64,000 bases of DNA from Haloterrigena sp. KLK7. Lineage in GTDB: Archaea > Halobacteriota > Halobacteria > Halobacteriales > Natrialbaceae. Made by a program: the position numbers and the translations under genes. Of the stretch, positions 17,691 to 27,069 are shown in pieces. Below the pieces are notes generated by a model. That model was given only the letters and a program-made list of their open reading frames with translations, searched no databases and was not told where the DNA came from. The stretch spans positions 1,426,001 to 1,490,000 of the forward strand of contig NZ_CP149787.1 in NCBI RefSeq assembly GCF_037914945.1. Reading direction: 5' to 3'. Position 1 is the first letter of the stretch. Each line of letters opens with the position of its first letter.

Positions 17691-19277
17691 TCAGGCCTGG
17701 CCGTTCAGCGTGATATAGTTGAGACCGATGATCCGCTCGTCGGCCTCGAGCTCCTCGCGGGCGGCGTCGGGGATCTCGCTGTCGACGTTGTAGACGGTCA
17801 GCGCCTCGCCGCCGATGGTCTCGCGGGCGTTGAACATGCCGGCGATGTTGACGCCGTGGTCGCCCATGACCGAGCCGATGAGGCCGATGACGCCGGGTTC
17901 GTCGGTGTTGCGCGTGACGACCATCTTGCCGTGGGGGATGGCGTCGACGCGGTAGCCGTCGACGCGGACGATCCGCGGGTCGTCACCGGCGAAGAGGGTG
18001 CCGTCGACGGAGACCTCGTCCTCGTCGTTGCCGACGGTCACGGAGATCAGGCTCTGGAAGTCCTCTGCCTGACGGCTCTTGGACTCGGTAACGTCGACGC
18101 CGCGGTCCTCGGCGACCTGCGGGGCGTTGACGGCGTTGACCTGCCACTCGAGCGGTTCGAAGACGCCCTTCAGGGCGCTGGCGGTGACGAACTCGACGTC
18201 CTCGTCGGCGATCTCGCCCTCGTAGACGACCTCGATGTCCTCGATGCGGCCCTCGAGCAGTTGGGCGGCGATCTTGCCCGCCGTCTCGGCGATGTCGATG
18301 TAGGGCTCGAGACGGGGGAACGCGCTCTCGTCGATCGAGGGCGCGTTCAGGGCGTTCGCGACGGGTTCCCCGACCAGTGCGGCGTTGACCTGCTCCGCGG
18401 TAGAGGTGGCGACGTTCTCCTGTGCGGCCTCCGTCGAGGCGCCGAGGTGGGGCGTGACGATGATCTCGTCGTGCTCGAGCAGCGGCGAATCGGCCGACAG
18501 GGGTTCCTCGGCGAAGACGTCGAGCGCGGCGCCGGCGACGGTGCCGTCCTCGACCTTCGCCGCGAGCGCGTCCTCCTGGACGATGCCGCCGCGGCCGACG
18601 TTGACGAGGTAGCCGTCCTCGAGCAGGTCGAGTTCCTCTTCGCCGATCATTCCCTCGGTCTCGGGGGTCAGCGGCGTGTGGATCGTCAGGAAGTCGGCCC
18701 GCGCGAGGCAGTCCTCGAAGTCGACGAGTTCGGCGCCGAGTCGGTCGGCGCGCTCCTCGGAGATGTAGGGGTCGAAGGCGACGATGTCCATGCCCAGCGA
18801 GTCGAGCTTCTTGGCGACCTCCTGGCCGACCCGGCCGAGGCCGACGACGCCCAGCGTCTTGCCGTCGAGTTCGGCGCCGAGGTAGTCGCTTTTCGCCCAC
18901 TCGCCGTTCTTCAGGCGGATGTGGGCCTGCGGGATCGAGCGCGCGACCGCGAACGTCATCGCGACGGTGTGTTCGGCCGCCGCGCGGACGTTCCCTTCCG
19001 GAGCGTTCGCGACGATGACCCCCTCGTCGGTGGCGGCGTCGATGTCGATGTTGTCGACGCCGATACCCGCGCGGCCGACGATCGCGAGCTCCTCGGCGGC
19101 CTCGAGCACCTCGGCGGTGACTTCGGTTCCCGAACGGACGATCATGCCGTTGGCGTCCGATACCGCCTCGAGGAGGGCCTCTCCCTCGAGCTCGTAGCCT
19201 GTCTCGACCTCGTGGCCGGCGTCCCGAAGCACATCCAGACCCGCATCGGCGATCGGGTCTGTCACCAGTACTTTCAT
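17691..19277 (-). CDS. serA: D-3-phosphoglycerate dehydrogenase
   Basis: Catalyses the first step of serine biosynthesis from 3-phosphoglycerate using NAD. The 528-residue protein has the long SerA layout: a catalytic domain, a Rossmann domain with GVVGLGRVGQEVAKKL near residue 145, the substrate/NAD blocks NVGRGGIVQEDAL and VTPHLGAST, then an intervening ASB domain and a C-terminal ACT domain that normally binds serine for feedback control (EPGVIGLIGSVMGDHGVNIAGM). The start ATG 19275-19277 gives MKVLVTDPIADAG, the expected N-terminus; upstream codons look non-coding. A serB-like phosphatase lies about 2.3 kb away on the other strand. Confidence 0.96.
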   Translation of the reverse strand: MKVLVTDPIADAGLDVLRDAGHEVETGYELEGEALLEAVSDANGMIVRSGTEVTAEVLEAAEELAIVGRAGIGVDNIDIDAATDEGVIVANAPEGNVRAAAEHTVAMTFAVARSIPQAHIRLKNGEWAKSDYLGAELDGKTLGVVGLGRVGQEVAKKLDSLGMDIVAFDPYISEERADRLGAELVDFEDCLARADFLTIHTPLTPETEGMIGEEELDLLEDGYLVNVGRGGIVQEDALAAKVEDGTVAGAALDVFAEEPLSADSPLLEHDEIIVTPHLGASTEAAQENVATSTAEQVNAALVGEPVANALNAPSIDESAFPRLEPYIDIAETAGKIAAQLLEGRIEDIEVVYEGEIADEDVEFVTASALKGVFEPLEWQVNAVNAPQVAEDRGVDVTESKSRQAEDFQSLISVTVGNDEDEVSVDGTLFAGDDPRIVRVDGYRVDAIPHGKMVVTRNTDEPGVIGLIGSVMGDHGVNIAGMFNARETIGGEALTVYNVDSEIPDAAREELEADERIIGLNYITLNGQA

Positions 19278-19468
19278 GCGCGAGACAATCGCGCGCAGCG
19301 GGTAAACGCTTCCGTTGTCGTCGGCGGTGGCAAGATTTGTCTCGACCGGCCTACAGGTCGTCGGTTCCGGCGGCGTCGACCCGAACCGAAACGACCGGCC
19401 GTCCCACCGTCGGCTCCGACGATGTTCGAACGAACAACTATATGTGCGACTCGTGTCACATCTCACCA

Positions 19469-20251
19469 ATGGCACGACTCGAGCGACTGCGGGTCTACCC
19501 GGTCAAGGGACTCGACGGTATCGACCTCGAGGCCGCCGACGTCATCGAGGGCGGTACCCTCGCGCACGACCGAGAGTTCGCCCTGTTCGACGCGGACGGC
19601 GAGGTACTCAACGGCAAGCGAACGGATCGCGTCCACGACCTGGGGACCGATTTCGATCCGGAGGCCGCGACCCTCGAGGTCGACGCCCCCGACGACGAGC
19701 GCGTCCGCTTCGACCTCGACACCGAGGCGGACCGCGACCGCGCCGAGGCGTGGTTCGGTGACTTCTTCGACGCGGACCTGACCCTCGAGCGCGACCGGAC
19801 GCTCGGCTACGTCGACCGCCGCGAGATGGGACCGTCGGTGATCAGCACCGCCACGCTCGAGACGGTCGCGGACTGGTTCGACGACGAGGGCATGACCGTC
19901 GAGGGGGCCCGGCGACGGCTGCGGGCGAACATCGAAATCGGCGGCGTCGAGCCGTTCTGGGAGGATCGGTTCGTCGGCGAGGGCGCCCCCGCGTTCGAGG
20001 TCGACGGCGTCCGGTTCGAGGGCGTCACGCCCTGCGGTCGCTGCGTCGTCCCCCAGCGCGACCCCGAGACCGGAGACCCGATCGAGGAGTTCCAGCAGCG
20101 GTTCGTCCGGAAGCGCGAGGAAACCTTCCCCGACTGGGCCGACGAAGAGGCGTTCGACCACTACTACACGGTGATGCTCATCTCACGAGTTGCGGAGGCC
20201 GACCGCGGCGCGACGCTTCGCGTCGGTGACGACGTCAGCGTCGACGAGTAA
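19469..20251 (+). CDS. MOSC domain protein (MOSC N-terminal beta-barrel plus MOSC)
   Basis: A 260-residue protein starting MARLERLRVYPVKGLDG, the typical opening of the MOSC N-terminal domain, followed by a C-terminal MOSC domain with the conserved cysteine block TPCGRCVVPQRDP near residue 190. MOSC proteins such as the mARC and YcbX groups bind molybdenum cofactor and reduce N-hydroxylated compounds; that activity is inferred from the family. An in-frame ATG at 19442 would add nine residues with two cysteines. I prefer 19469 because the domain starts there, and the AACAACTATATG stretch at 19432-19443 may be promoter or leader sequence. It is divergent from serA across 191 bases. Confidence 0.85.
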   Translation: MARLERLRVYPVKGLDGIDLEAADVIEGGTLAHDREFALFDADGEVLNGKRTDRVHDLGTDFDPEAATLEVDAPDDERVRFDLDTEADRDRAEAWFGDFFDADLTLERDRTLGYVDRREMGPSVISTATLETVADWFDDEGMTVEGARRRLRANIEIGGVEPFWEDRFVGEGAPAFEVDGVRFEGVTPCGRCVVPQRDPETGDPIEEFQQRFVRKREETFPDWADEEAFDHYYTVMLISRVAEADRGATLRVGDDVSVDE

Positions 20252-20298
20252 GGCAACCGCGGTGGCCGATACGGGCGGCGCCGTCCGATCGCGAGTCG

Positions 20299-20426
20299 CT
20301 ACCCCGCCGGCTCGGCGTCGGGCGTATCGGCGGGGAGCTCGAGGGCGTCGGCGACCCCCGTCACGTCCGTGATCGGACCGAGATACCGGTCGGGCGCCTC
20401 GCGATCGACGGCCGTCCGGCCCGCGA
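20299..20426 (-). other. Possible coding remnant or frameshifted tail after the EamA gene
   Basis: Between the transporter stop and the MOSC gene, the minus strand has about 43 codons open to TAG at 20299-20301. They read IAGRTAVDREAPDRYLG and continue with acidic, protein-like composition and GC-rich third positions. No start codon precedes them in frame near the transporter stop. It could be a decayed gene or chance GC-rich reading. Confidence 0.25.
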
Positions 20427-21329
20427 TCAGAGCGTGATCAGCACGGCGCCGGCGACGATCAGCGCCGCGCCCGCGACGACACCCCTCGTCACCCGCTCGA
20501 CGTCTCGCAGGAGGACGGCGGCGAACAGCAGGGTGAAAAAGGGCGCGGTCGCGACCAGCGGATCGACGAGCGCGATCCGGCCGCCTTCGAGGCCGAGTGC
20601 GGCCATCAGGGAGAGCATCGCGACCGTGGTCAGGAGGCCGCTACCGGCGAAGTAGCGATACGATTCCCGCGGCCGCTCGAGCGCGTCGCGGCCGCCGACG
20701 GCGACGGCGTAGGCCGCCAGCGCGACCAGTCCGGCGGTCTCGTTGAGCGCTACCGCCTCGAGCGCCGACAGCGGGGACTCGAGCATGCCGTACCGGCGCG
20801 CGACGTTCGCGACGGCGAAGGTCGCGGCGGCGGCGATCGGCCACAACAGGTCCCGGGGCGCCCAGCCGGTCAGATCGCCGCCCCTCGAGACGGTCAGCAG
20901 GGCGAGACCGGCCACGAGAACGACGATTCCGACGCCGGTCACCGGGCCGAGCGGTTCGTCCAGCCAGACCAGCGCGATGAGGGTCGCGAACAGCGGGCGG
21001 GTACTGAGGATCGCGCTGTTGAGGCTCGCCCCCACCCTGTCGACGCCGACGAAGATCGCGATCCGGCCGACGGCAGTGCCGACGACGCCCGCGAAGGCGA
21101 ACACGGCCGCCGTCTCGAGGGTCAGGGCCGAAAACGCCGCGCGGCCGTAGAGTGCAGCGATGACCAGCCAGTAAATCGTCGAGTCGACGAGGGCGACGAC
21201 CAGCGACGCCTGCACGGAGCCGCCGCCGGCGGCCATCCCGCGCTTATCGAAGATCGGCGTGAATCCCCAGAGGACCGCCGGCACGAGGGCGAGCGCGAGG
21301 ACCGCCGGCGTCGTTCCCGCGCCCGTCAT
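20427..21329 (-). CDS. DMT superfamily (EamA) permease
   Basis: A 300-residue integral membrane protein with about ten hydrophobic helices arranged as two similar halves, each the length of an EamA domain (about 10-140 and 155-298). The first half shows the RPLFATLIALVWLDEPLG signature and the second the matching TAPFFTLLFAAVLLRDVE, both of which are typical of drug/metabolite transporters. It probably exports a small metabolite; the substrate cannot be deduced. The gene begins at ATG 21327-21329 and is followed on the same strand only by an unexplained open stretch. It lies between the MOSC gene and a serB-like gene, both on the opposite strand. Confidence 0.88.
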   Translation of the reverse strand: MTGAGTTPAVLALALVPAVLWGFTPIFDKRGMAAGGGSVQASLVVALVDSTIYWLVIAALYGRAAFSALTLETAAVFAFAGVVGTAVGRIAIFVGVDRVGASLNSAILSTRPLFATLIALVWLDEPLGPVTGVGIVVLVAGLALLTVSRGGDLTGWAPRDLLWPIAAAATFAVANVARRYGMLESPLSALEAVALNETAGLVALAAYAVAVGGRDALERPRESYRYFAGSGLLTTVAMLSLMAALGLEGGRIALVDPLVATAPFFTLLFAAVLLRDVERVTRGVVAGAALIVAGAVLITL

Positions 21330-21547
21330 CGCGTCGTCTCACCCCCGCGCGTCCGAGCACTCATCGACGGTCCTCGTCGGGGACGGAGGGTCAACGTTGC
21401 GGAGGCGGTTCGATTCCCCGGCTCTCGGCGTCGATAGCGGGCGCCGTCAGTCGGGTCAGTCGGTCTCGTCTATCGTCGCGATACCGGAACCACCGGCGCG
21501 ACGCGAAACCTGAACTGGTTTATCCGGGGCCGCACAATCAGCGGGCG

Positions 21548-22198
21548 ATGACAGTCGTCGCTTTCGACTTCGACGGGACGCTTTCGGACTCCGAGATGAC
21601 CGTGTTGCTGGGCGACCGCCGCGACGTCGCCGACGAGATGGCCGAGATCACCGAGCGCTCGATGAACGACGAGATCGACTACGCCGAGAGCCTGCGCAAG
21701 CGCGCGGCGCTGCTCGAGAGCCTGCCGAAAACGGAGGCCGATGCCGCCTTCGATCAGGTCGAGCTCCGGGAGGGCGCGGCCGACCTCATCGCCGAGTTGA
21801 ACGACGCCGGCGTGACCACCGCGATCCTCACCGGCGGCTTCGAACGCGGCGTCGCCGCCGCCCTCGAGCGCGAAGGCGCTTCCGTCGACCACATCGTCTC
21901 GAACCGGCTACCGATGCAGGGAGACGAGCTCACGGGCGCCGTCGAGGGACCGCTCATCGAGGGCACCAAGGACGACGCGCTCGAGGACCTCGCCGACGAC
22001 GTCGGCGTCGATCTCGCCGACACCGTCGCGGTCGGCGACGGCGCCAACGACCTGCCGATGCTGAAAGTGGCCGGCCTCGCGATCGGCTTCGAGCCGAAGC
22101 CGGCCGTCGAGCCCCACTGCGACGTCGTCGTGTCCTCGATGGCCGACGCCCGCGAGATCCTCCTCGAGGAAGGCGTCCTCCCGGAGACCGACGAGTAA
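21548..22198 (+). CDS. serB: HAD-superfamily phosphatase, SerB-like
   Basis: A 216-residue haloacid dehalogenase-type phosphatase. Motif I is FDFDGTLSDSE with the nucleophile Asp near residue 7, motif II is ILTGGFERG, and motif III/IV is the C-terminal GDGANDLPML. The order and the helical cap between them match phosphoserine phosphatase, which completes serine synthesis. The presence of serA 2.3 kb away supports this. Other small HAD phosphatases share these motifs, so substrate assignment is moderately sure. The start is ATG 21548, directly after a modest AT-rich stretch (CTGGTTTATCC at 21513-21523) that probably provides the promoter. A T-tract follows the stop. Confidence 0.85.
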   Translation: MTVVAFDFDGTLSDSEMTVLLGDRRDVADEMAEITERSMNDEIDYAESLRKRAALLESLPKTEADAAFDQVELREGAADLIAELNDAGVTTAILTGGFERGVAAALEREGASVDHIVSNRLPMQGDELTGAVEGPLIEGTKDDALEDLADDVGVDLADTVAVGDGANDLPMLKVAGLAIGFEPKPAVEPHCDVVVSSMADAREILLEEGVLPETDE

Positions 22199-22203
22199 CG
22201 GGG

Positions 22204-22208
22204 TTTTT
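22204..22208 (+). terminator. T5 tract after the serB-like stop
   Basis: Five consecutive T residues begin six bases after the TAA of the serB-like gene, within GGGGTTTTTCTCC. Archaeal intrinsic termination commonly uses such U-tracts without a hairpin, so this is a plausible transcript end. Confidence 0.4.
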
Positions 22209-22416
22209 CTCCGCTTCGTGCGATACCGTTCGAACGGTTACGCGTCATTACGGAGTCGTACTACCGAGGTATTGCGGCCGACGCGAGCGAATTCATCACT
22301 ATCGATCATTGAGGCTTCACGTAGTGGCCTGAAATTCTCCTAACCGTGAAATACCGGCGTAAGAGCCGATTTCCGGACCGAGAAGGTTATTAACTCATGA
22401 GCGAGTAAGTAGTTGT

Positions 22417-22824
22417 ATGATGTGGCAAGACTTCATCTTCATGATCGGTAGCAGCCTTTCGATCGTCTTCCTGGCGCCGACGCTCCGCGACGCCAGCGCA
22501 CGCGTTCCCCTCGGAACGAGTCTCCCCTCGATGGTGATCGGCGTCGTCTACGGAATGACCTTCCTCTCGCTCGGGATGGGGTTCTCCGCGATCGGCTCGC
22601 TCGCGGCCGGAACGATGTGGGCCCTGATCGCGATGGTTCGCTCGCCGATCGGCATGAGCATCACGGGTCGACTCTTCCGGCTCGAGAGTCCCGTCCTCTT
22701 CGCGAGCGATCTCCGTCGCTGGCTCACCGGCTCCTCGTCGTCGATCGACGCCGACCAGTTCGTCTCGTCCGGCGCCGACGCCGACCACCAGTACCGATCG
22801 GCGGCCGACGGCTCCGCGGACTAA
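22417..22824 (+). CDS. Small membrane protein, MMWQD family (copy 1)
   Basis: A 135-residue protein starting MMWQDFIFMIGSSLSIVFLA, with three hydrophobic helices in the first 85 residues and a charged C-terminal tail. A second member of the same family lies at 48440-48802 on the other strand. The two share MMWQD, LAPTxRD, VPLGxSxPSM, the GMxFSAxGS block and TMWxLIA. The conserved TxRDxxAxVPLG turn between the first helices suggests a functional cytoplasmic or external loop. The helix pattern recalls PQ-loop-like small membrane proteins, but I do not claim membership. No function is known to me. A TATA-like AAGGTTATTAAC lies about 25-35 bases upstream. Confidence 0.78.
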   Translation: MMWQDFIFMIGSSLSIVFLAPTLRDASARVPLGTSLPSMVIGVVYGMTFLSLGMGFSAIGSLAAGTMWALIAMVRSPIGMSITGRLFRLESPVLFASDLRRWLTGSSSSIDADQFVSSGADADHQYRSAADGSAD

Positions 22825-22939
22825 CTCTCTTCTCGGTTGTCGCGACTCCGTTCGAGTAGCTCGGCGTCGAGCGGTCCGAAAGCGAAAATAGCGTCGATCG
22901 AACTGCGCCTCGCCGGCCGAAATCGGCCGTGACCCGACC

Positions 22940-23749
22940 CTACAGCCGGTCGACTTTCGCCATCAGCTTCTCGAGGGCGTCCTCTCGCTGGGCGGCGACG
23001 CCGCCGAGCGCACCGAGGACGACCGGCACGGCGATGCCGGCGTAGAGGATCGCGTCAGTGACCGACGGCCCGAACTCGACCTCGGAGGTCACGTGCCCGT
23101 CCGAGCCGAGGTACTCACCGGCTTCGAGTCCGGGAACGGCACCGCTGCTGAACTCGCCTCCCACGAGCGCCTCGATCGCGGGCGCCTCGGAGAAGGTGTG
23201 CGACGTCACGAGCGCGGCCAGCAGCGCGAACGCGAAGTACGGGAGGGCGACGGTCACGCCGGCTTTCGCCGCCTCGACGGCGTCGTCGGCCGCCGTGTGT
23301 CGGGCGACCGCGTAGCCGGCGGCGGCGATCCCGCCGATCGTCACGAGAAACAGGAACAGCGTCGACATCGAGAACGCACCGGTCACGTACGCGGCACCGT
23401 GGTTCGGAACACCGCCGAGGCGCGCGATTTCGCCTTCGGCCTCGAACCCGGTCCCGAACGTGCTGAGATAGCTCCAGCCCGCGGCCTTCCACGAGGCGAT
23501 CAGCTCCGAGACCACGAGCGAGGCGTCACCCTCCGCGCCGACCGTGCGGGCGGCGGGCGTGGACTGAGCCGTCGCGATGGCCGTCAGGAAGAGGTGAGAG
23601 AGATACGTGGCGAGCAGCGCGAGCGCCCCGAACACCGCCCCCTGTTTGATCGGGAGATCGCTCCCGGTGTGCTGTCCGGCTGCCGGTCGCTGTGCCGGCT
23701 GGTCGTCCGTCCGTTCGTCTTCGTACTCGAGTTGACTCTCGTTTGCCAT
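22940..23749 (-). CDS. Haloarchaeal multi-pass membrane protein, unknown function
   Basis: A 269-residue protein with a hydrophilic acidic N-terminus (about 1-35, rich in Asp, Glu and Gln). It has predicted membrane helices at roughly 36-60, 128-150, 165-185 and 232-252, with a sizeable outer loop between the first two. Its alternating soluble and hydrophobic parts resemble uncharacterised haloarchaeal families. No catalytic or transport motif is visible. The ATG is at 23747-23749, and upstream bases 23755-23800 are AT-rich (ACATTATAAGTTACG at about 23771-23785), giving a likely promoter on this strand. It is convergent with the MMWQD gene and divergent from nothing obvious. Confidence 0.72.
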   Translation of the reverse strand: MANESQLEYEDERTDDQPAQRPAAGQHTGSDLPIKQGAVFGALALLATYLSHLFLTAIATAQSTPAARTVGAEGDASLVVSELIASWKAAGWSYLSTFGTGFEAEGEIARLGGVPNHGAAYVTGAFSMSTLFLFLVTIGGIAAAGYAVARHTAADDAVEAAKAGVTVALPYFAFALLAALVTSHTFSEAPAIEALVGGEFSSGAVPGLEAGEYLGSDGHVTSEVEFGPSVTDAILYAGIAVPVVLGALGGVAAQREDALEKLMAKVDRL

Positions 23750-23869
23750 CGATGACAGATCAAACAGGGATACATTATAAGTTACGACATAGTATTTACA
23801 GAGAGGAAGTCTCGAGTGGCACTCAGCCGCGTGTACTCGCGAGTCGATCGACCGGGTCCGGAGAAGGTA

Positions 23870-25081
23870 TCACTCAGAGAAGAGGCTCGTGTGGACCGGT
23901 GCGAACGACTCGGACTCGACGGGTTCGTCGGCGGCGTCGGTGTCGGTGATCGCCCGACCGGAGAGACCGGTCTCGAGCAGATCCGACAGCGGCGGCCCGA
24001 CCTTCTCGGGTTCGACGAGGAAGGCGTCGTGGCCGTGGTCGGACTCGACGACGTGATGAGCGACGTCGACGTCCGCCTCGCGGGCGGCCTCGGCCAGCGC
24101 CTCGGCCTGCTCGGCGGTGAAGTGCCAGTCGCCGGTAAACGAGAGGACGAGGAGTTCGCCCTCGAAGGCCGCCAGCGCGTCGGCGTCGGACTCGTACCCC
24201 GCCGAGAGGTCGAAGTCGTCCATCGCACGGGTCATGTAGAGGTAGCTGTTGGCATCGAAGCGGTCGACGAACTTGTCGGCCTGATAGTCCAGATAGGACT
24301 CGACCTCCCGGTAGGGGAAGAAGGCGGCCGCGGGGTCCGGCGGCTCCTCGCGGACGGCCTCGCGGCCCGCCGATCGGCGGCCGAACTTCCGGGCCATCGA
24401 GGGTTTCGAGAGGTACATGATGTGACCGATCTGGCGCGCGCGTGCGAGCCCGTCCGTGGGCTCCGGACCGCCGTAGTAGTGGCCGCCGTTCCAGTTGGGG
24501 TCGCTGGTGATCGCCCGCCGGGCGACCGTATCGAGCGCGAGACACTGCGGATCGAGTCGGGCGGCGGTGGCGACGGCGCCCGCCCGCTCGACGTCGTCGG
24601 GATAGCGGCGGAGCCAGTCCAAGACGTTCATGCCGCCGACGCTGCCCCCGACGACGGCGTGGAGGCGGCCGACGCCGAGTTCGTCCAGCAGCTGCCGCTG
24701 GGCGCGCGTCCAGTCGCCGACCGTTACGGGCGGGAAGTCGGTTCCGTAGGGCTCGCCCGTCTCGGGGTTCTCGCTGGCCGGCCCCGTCGTGCCGTAACAG
24801 GAACCGGGCGCGTTCGCACAGACCACGAAGTACTCGCTGGTGTCGATGGCCTTCCCGGGGCCGACGACGTCGCCCCACCAGGCCCGCGCCTGACCGGCGG
24901 TGTCACCGCCCGAGTCGGGCCGCCGAGCGACGTGTGAACTCCCGGTCAGCGCGTGACAGACCAGCACCGCGTTGTCGCCCGTGAACTCGCCGTAGGTCTC
25001 GTAGGCCACCTCGAGGCTCGGAATCGTCTCCCCCGAGAGGAACTGGAACTCGCCGAGGTCGGTCGTGTCCTTGGTCGTCAT
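23870..25081 (-). CDS. metX: Homoserine O-acetyltransferase
   Basis: Activates homoserine for methionine synthesis by transferring an acyl group. The 403-residue alpha/beta-hydrolase-fold enzyme has the nucleophile elbow GGSVGG with Ser 147. Downstream it has the acid in SFTGDWHF and the histidine in [10 protein letters not shown], the MetX catalytic triad layout. Family blocks CHALTGSSH and [11 protein letters not shown] are also present. I choose ATG 25079-25081 rather than the GTG nine bases before it. Whether the acyl donor is acetyl- or succinyl-CoA cannot be read safely from motifs alone. The partner metY is 2 kb upstream on the same strand, separated by an unrelated permease gene. Confidence 0.92.
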   Translation of the reverse strand: MTTKDTTDLGEFQFLSGETIPSLEVAYETYGEFTGDNAVLVCHALTGSSHVARRPDSGGDTAGQARAWWGDVVGPGKAIDTSEYFVVCANAPGSCYGTTGPASENPETGEPYGTDFPPVTVGDWTRAQRQLLDELGVGRLHAVVGGSVGGMNVLDWLRRYPDDVERAGAVATAARLDPQCLALDTVARRAITSDPNWNGGHYYGGPEPTDGLARARQIGHIMYLSKPSMARKFGRRSAGREAVREEPPDPAAAFFPYREVESYLDYQADKFVDRFDANSYLYMTRAMDDFDLSAGYESDADALAAFEGELLVLSFTGDWHFTAEQAEALAEAAREADVDVAHHVVESDHGHDAFLVEPEKVGPPLSDLLETGLSGRAITDTDAADEPVESESFAPVHTSLFSE

Positions 25082-25364
25082 CGGTACCACCCCATCGGCG
25101 TCGGGCCCCGTGGTCGAGAGTCGCGACCGCTCGAGGCGACGGTCGCTCGATAGGAAGAGTCGAGAGATCGATTCCGGCTAGTCATACGTGAGGTGCATAG
25201 CTTTCCTCGAGTGTATAACCGAGAGTTACGGTAATTTCTGCAGGGATCGGGTAGCGGGCGGCGATATGGGGAGACTGAGGGCTACCAGAATTGAGCCAGA
25301 GAAGAAACGGCCGAACCGAAACAGTGCGTCGTGTGCCGAACACGCTCATCGTCTCGCCGGCGCG

Positions 25365-26966
25365 CTATCGAACATCGACGGTATGGTTCTCGAGGAAGGA
25401 AACCGAGTACCACGCCGAACCAGTCGTCGCGGCGATCGCAGACAACGACGCCCAGCCGGAAGCGAGGGCGACGAGTCGACGAGCGGAGAGACCAGTGAGA
25501 TCGACGAGCACCTCGAGCAGCGTCGGCGAGAGCACGACGAGGATCGGCACCGCGACCGCGACGTAGACGAGACCGTACGTCACGAACGCGAGCGGTGACG
25601 GAACGATCACTGTCGTCTTCCGCGTGACGTGGGATTCCTCGAACTTGGGAAACAGGAGGCCACAGGCCGTAGCGACGCTCGCTGCCATCACTCCAAACCC
25701 GATACAGAGGAGCGCGTACCCGACAAGTTGCGCTAACCCGGTTCCGGTGGCGAGGCCGGAGAGTACCAACAGTGAGAGAAAAATCGGAACGCCAGGAAGA
25801 CACCCTGCCAACACGTTTGCAGTGAACACCAGCCGGTTCCTGGGAACCGAGATGAGCGTCAGCGGACGTGCAGACTGTTCGTCGCCGAGAACGTTCAACG
25901 ACAGCACACCGCCCATCGCCCACGGACCGTATAAGACGATGAGAAGGGGAACGTACGAGGGGACGGACCCGGTTTCGACGATCGTTTTAACGGGGAAATA
26001 GAGCCCCATCAACGGATACAGTACGTACCACATTTTGAGTGGTCTTCGGATTGCTCGGGTCCATTTCGTGACGAGGATCGTCGAAAGCGGCGTCGTAATC
26101 GATGTCGACCTGATCGACGAACTATCGGTACTCGTCCCGGTCGCCGAATCGGATCGGGGGGTATCTCTGAACGTCGAGACCGCGGACAGCCAGCTGAAAG
26201 AGAGCAGGAAAACGGGGAGAAAGGCCAGTGTTCCTCCTGCAGTGGCGACTGCTCGCCGAAGCGATCCGCCCTGAGAGAGCCAGAATAGGTCCGCGTACCA
26301 GCCGAGCGGCGACCCGCCGACCAGTTCACCTGCTCTGCTGACGGACGTTTGCGATACGCCCGATGCGATCAGAACGAGTAGCATCACCATCGCGACGACG
26401 GACAGTTCACTCGAACTGGTATGCGGTCGAACGAATTCTCGTACGAGAGCTCGGACCGCTCCCGCGACGAGAATTGCCAACAGCGCACTCGAGACGACGG
26501 TCAGCAAAACGCTTCCCGTCGCCGCCGGAACGAGCACGAGCGACCGGAGTCCGAATCCGAACCCGATCGCTCCGGACGCAGCGGGAACGAAGACGGACAG
26601 TATCGGGACGGTAGATCGTGCGAAGAACGTTCCCAAAACGGCATCAGAAAACGGTACCGAAGTGACGAGACCGGTATCTACGACAAACAGATCCGGCGTC
26701 CGGACGACCCACAGCGAAACGAACAGAAAGACGGTCACCCAGAGGAGTCCGACGAACTGTCGGGTTCCGTCTACGAGCGAAAGCGAGCTGGCATCGGCGT
26801 ATCGTCCGATTCCATACGCAGTCAGACAACAAAATACCGCGGCCACGATCCACGCAACTGTCTCGAGAAGCAGGCCGAGAGAGCCTCGTTTCCCGCTTGC
26901 TCTGCGTCGAAACCGCCGTCGAAGTTCGGTTCGAGTGACTAGGAGAACTCGATCCGGGGTGATCAT
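25365..26966 (-). CDS. Orphan ABC-2-like membrane permease, AT-richer than its neighbours
   Basis: A 533-residue integral membrane protein starting at ATG 26964-26966 (MITPDRVLLVTRTELRRRFRRR). The positively charged N-terminal amphipathic segment followed by about twelve hydrophobic helices in two halves resembles ABC-2-type exporter subunits, but no ATP-binding partner gene is adjacent. A soluble Ser/Thr-rich loop at about 265-300 separates the halves. The gene sits between metY and metX and has visibly lower GC and less biased codons than both, which suggests insertion by transfer. Its 5' side has an AT-rich spacer (26967-27069) that likely holds its promoter. The substrate is unknown. Confidence 0.7.
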   Translation of the reverse strand: MITPDRVLLVTRTELRRRFRRRASGKRGSLGLLLETVAWIVAAVFCCLTAYGIGRYADASSLSLVDGTRQFVGLLWVTVFLFVSLWVVRTPDLFVVDTGLVTSVPFSDAVLGTFFARSTVPILSVFVPAASGAIGFGFGLRSLVLVPAATGSVLLTVVSSALLAILVAGAVRALVREFVRPHTSSSELSVVAMVMLLVLIASGVSQTSVSRAGELVGGSPLGWYADLFWLSQGGSLRRAVATAGGTLAFLPVFLLSFSWLSAVSTFRDTPRSDSATGTSTDSSSIRSTSITTPLSTILVTKWTRAIRRPLKMWYVLYPLMGLYFPVKTIVETGSVPSYVPLLIVLYGPWAMGGVLSLNVLGDEQSARPLTLISVPRNRLVFTANVLAGCLPGVPIFLSLLVLSGLATGTGLAQLVGYALLCIGFGVMAASVATACGLLFPKFEESHVTRKTTVIVPSPLAFVTYGLVYVAVAVPILVVLSPTLLEVLVDLTGLSARRLVALASGWASLSAIAATTGSAWYSVSFLENHTVDVR

Positions 26967-27069
26967 TAGTATCGAACACCTTATTCTAAACACATTTAAC
27001 TTTCTATGATAGATATCAGATCGTATCCGATTTAGCGGCCGAAAAGAACTGGTCCGGAACTTCCGGACG

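Noticed and set aside
17856-19781. A plus-strand open frame of 641 codons
   Set aside because: It is antisense to serA, which has all family motifs.
21405-21430. GGTTCGATTCC, resembling a tRNA T-loop
   Set aside because: The flanking bases cannot form a five-pair T stem, and no acceptor, D or anticodon arms fit upstream. I found no tRNA gene in the window.
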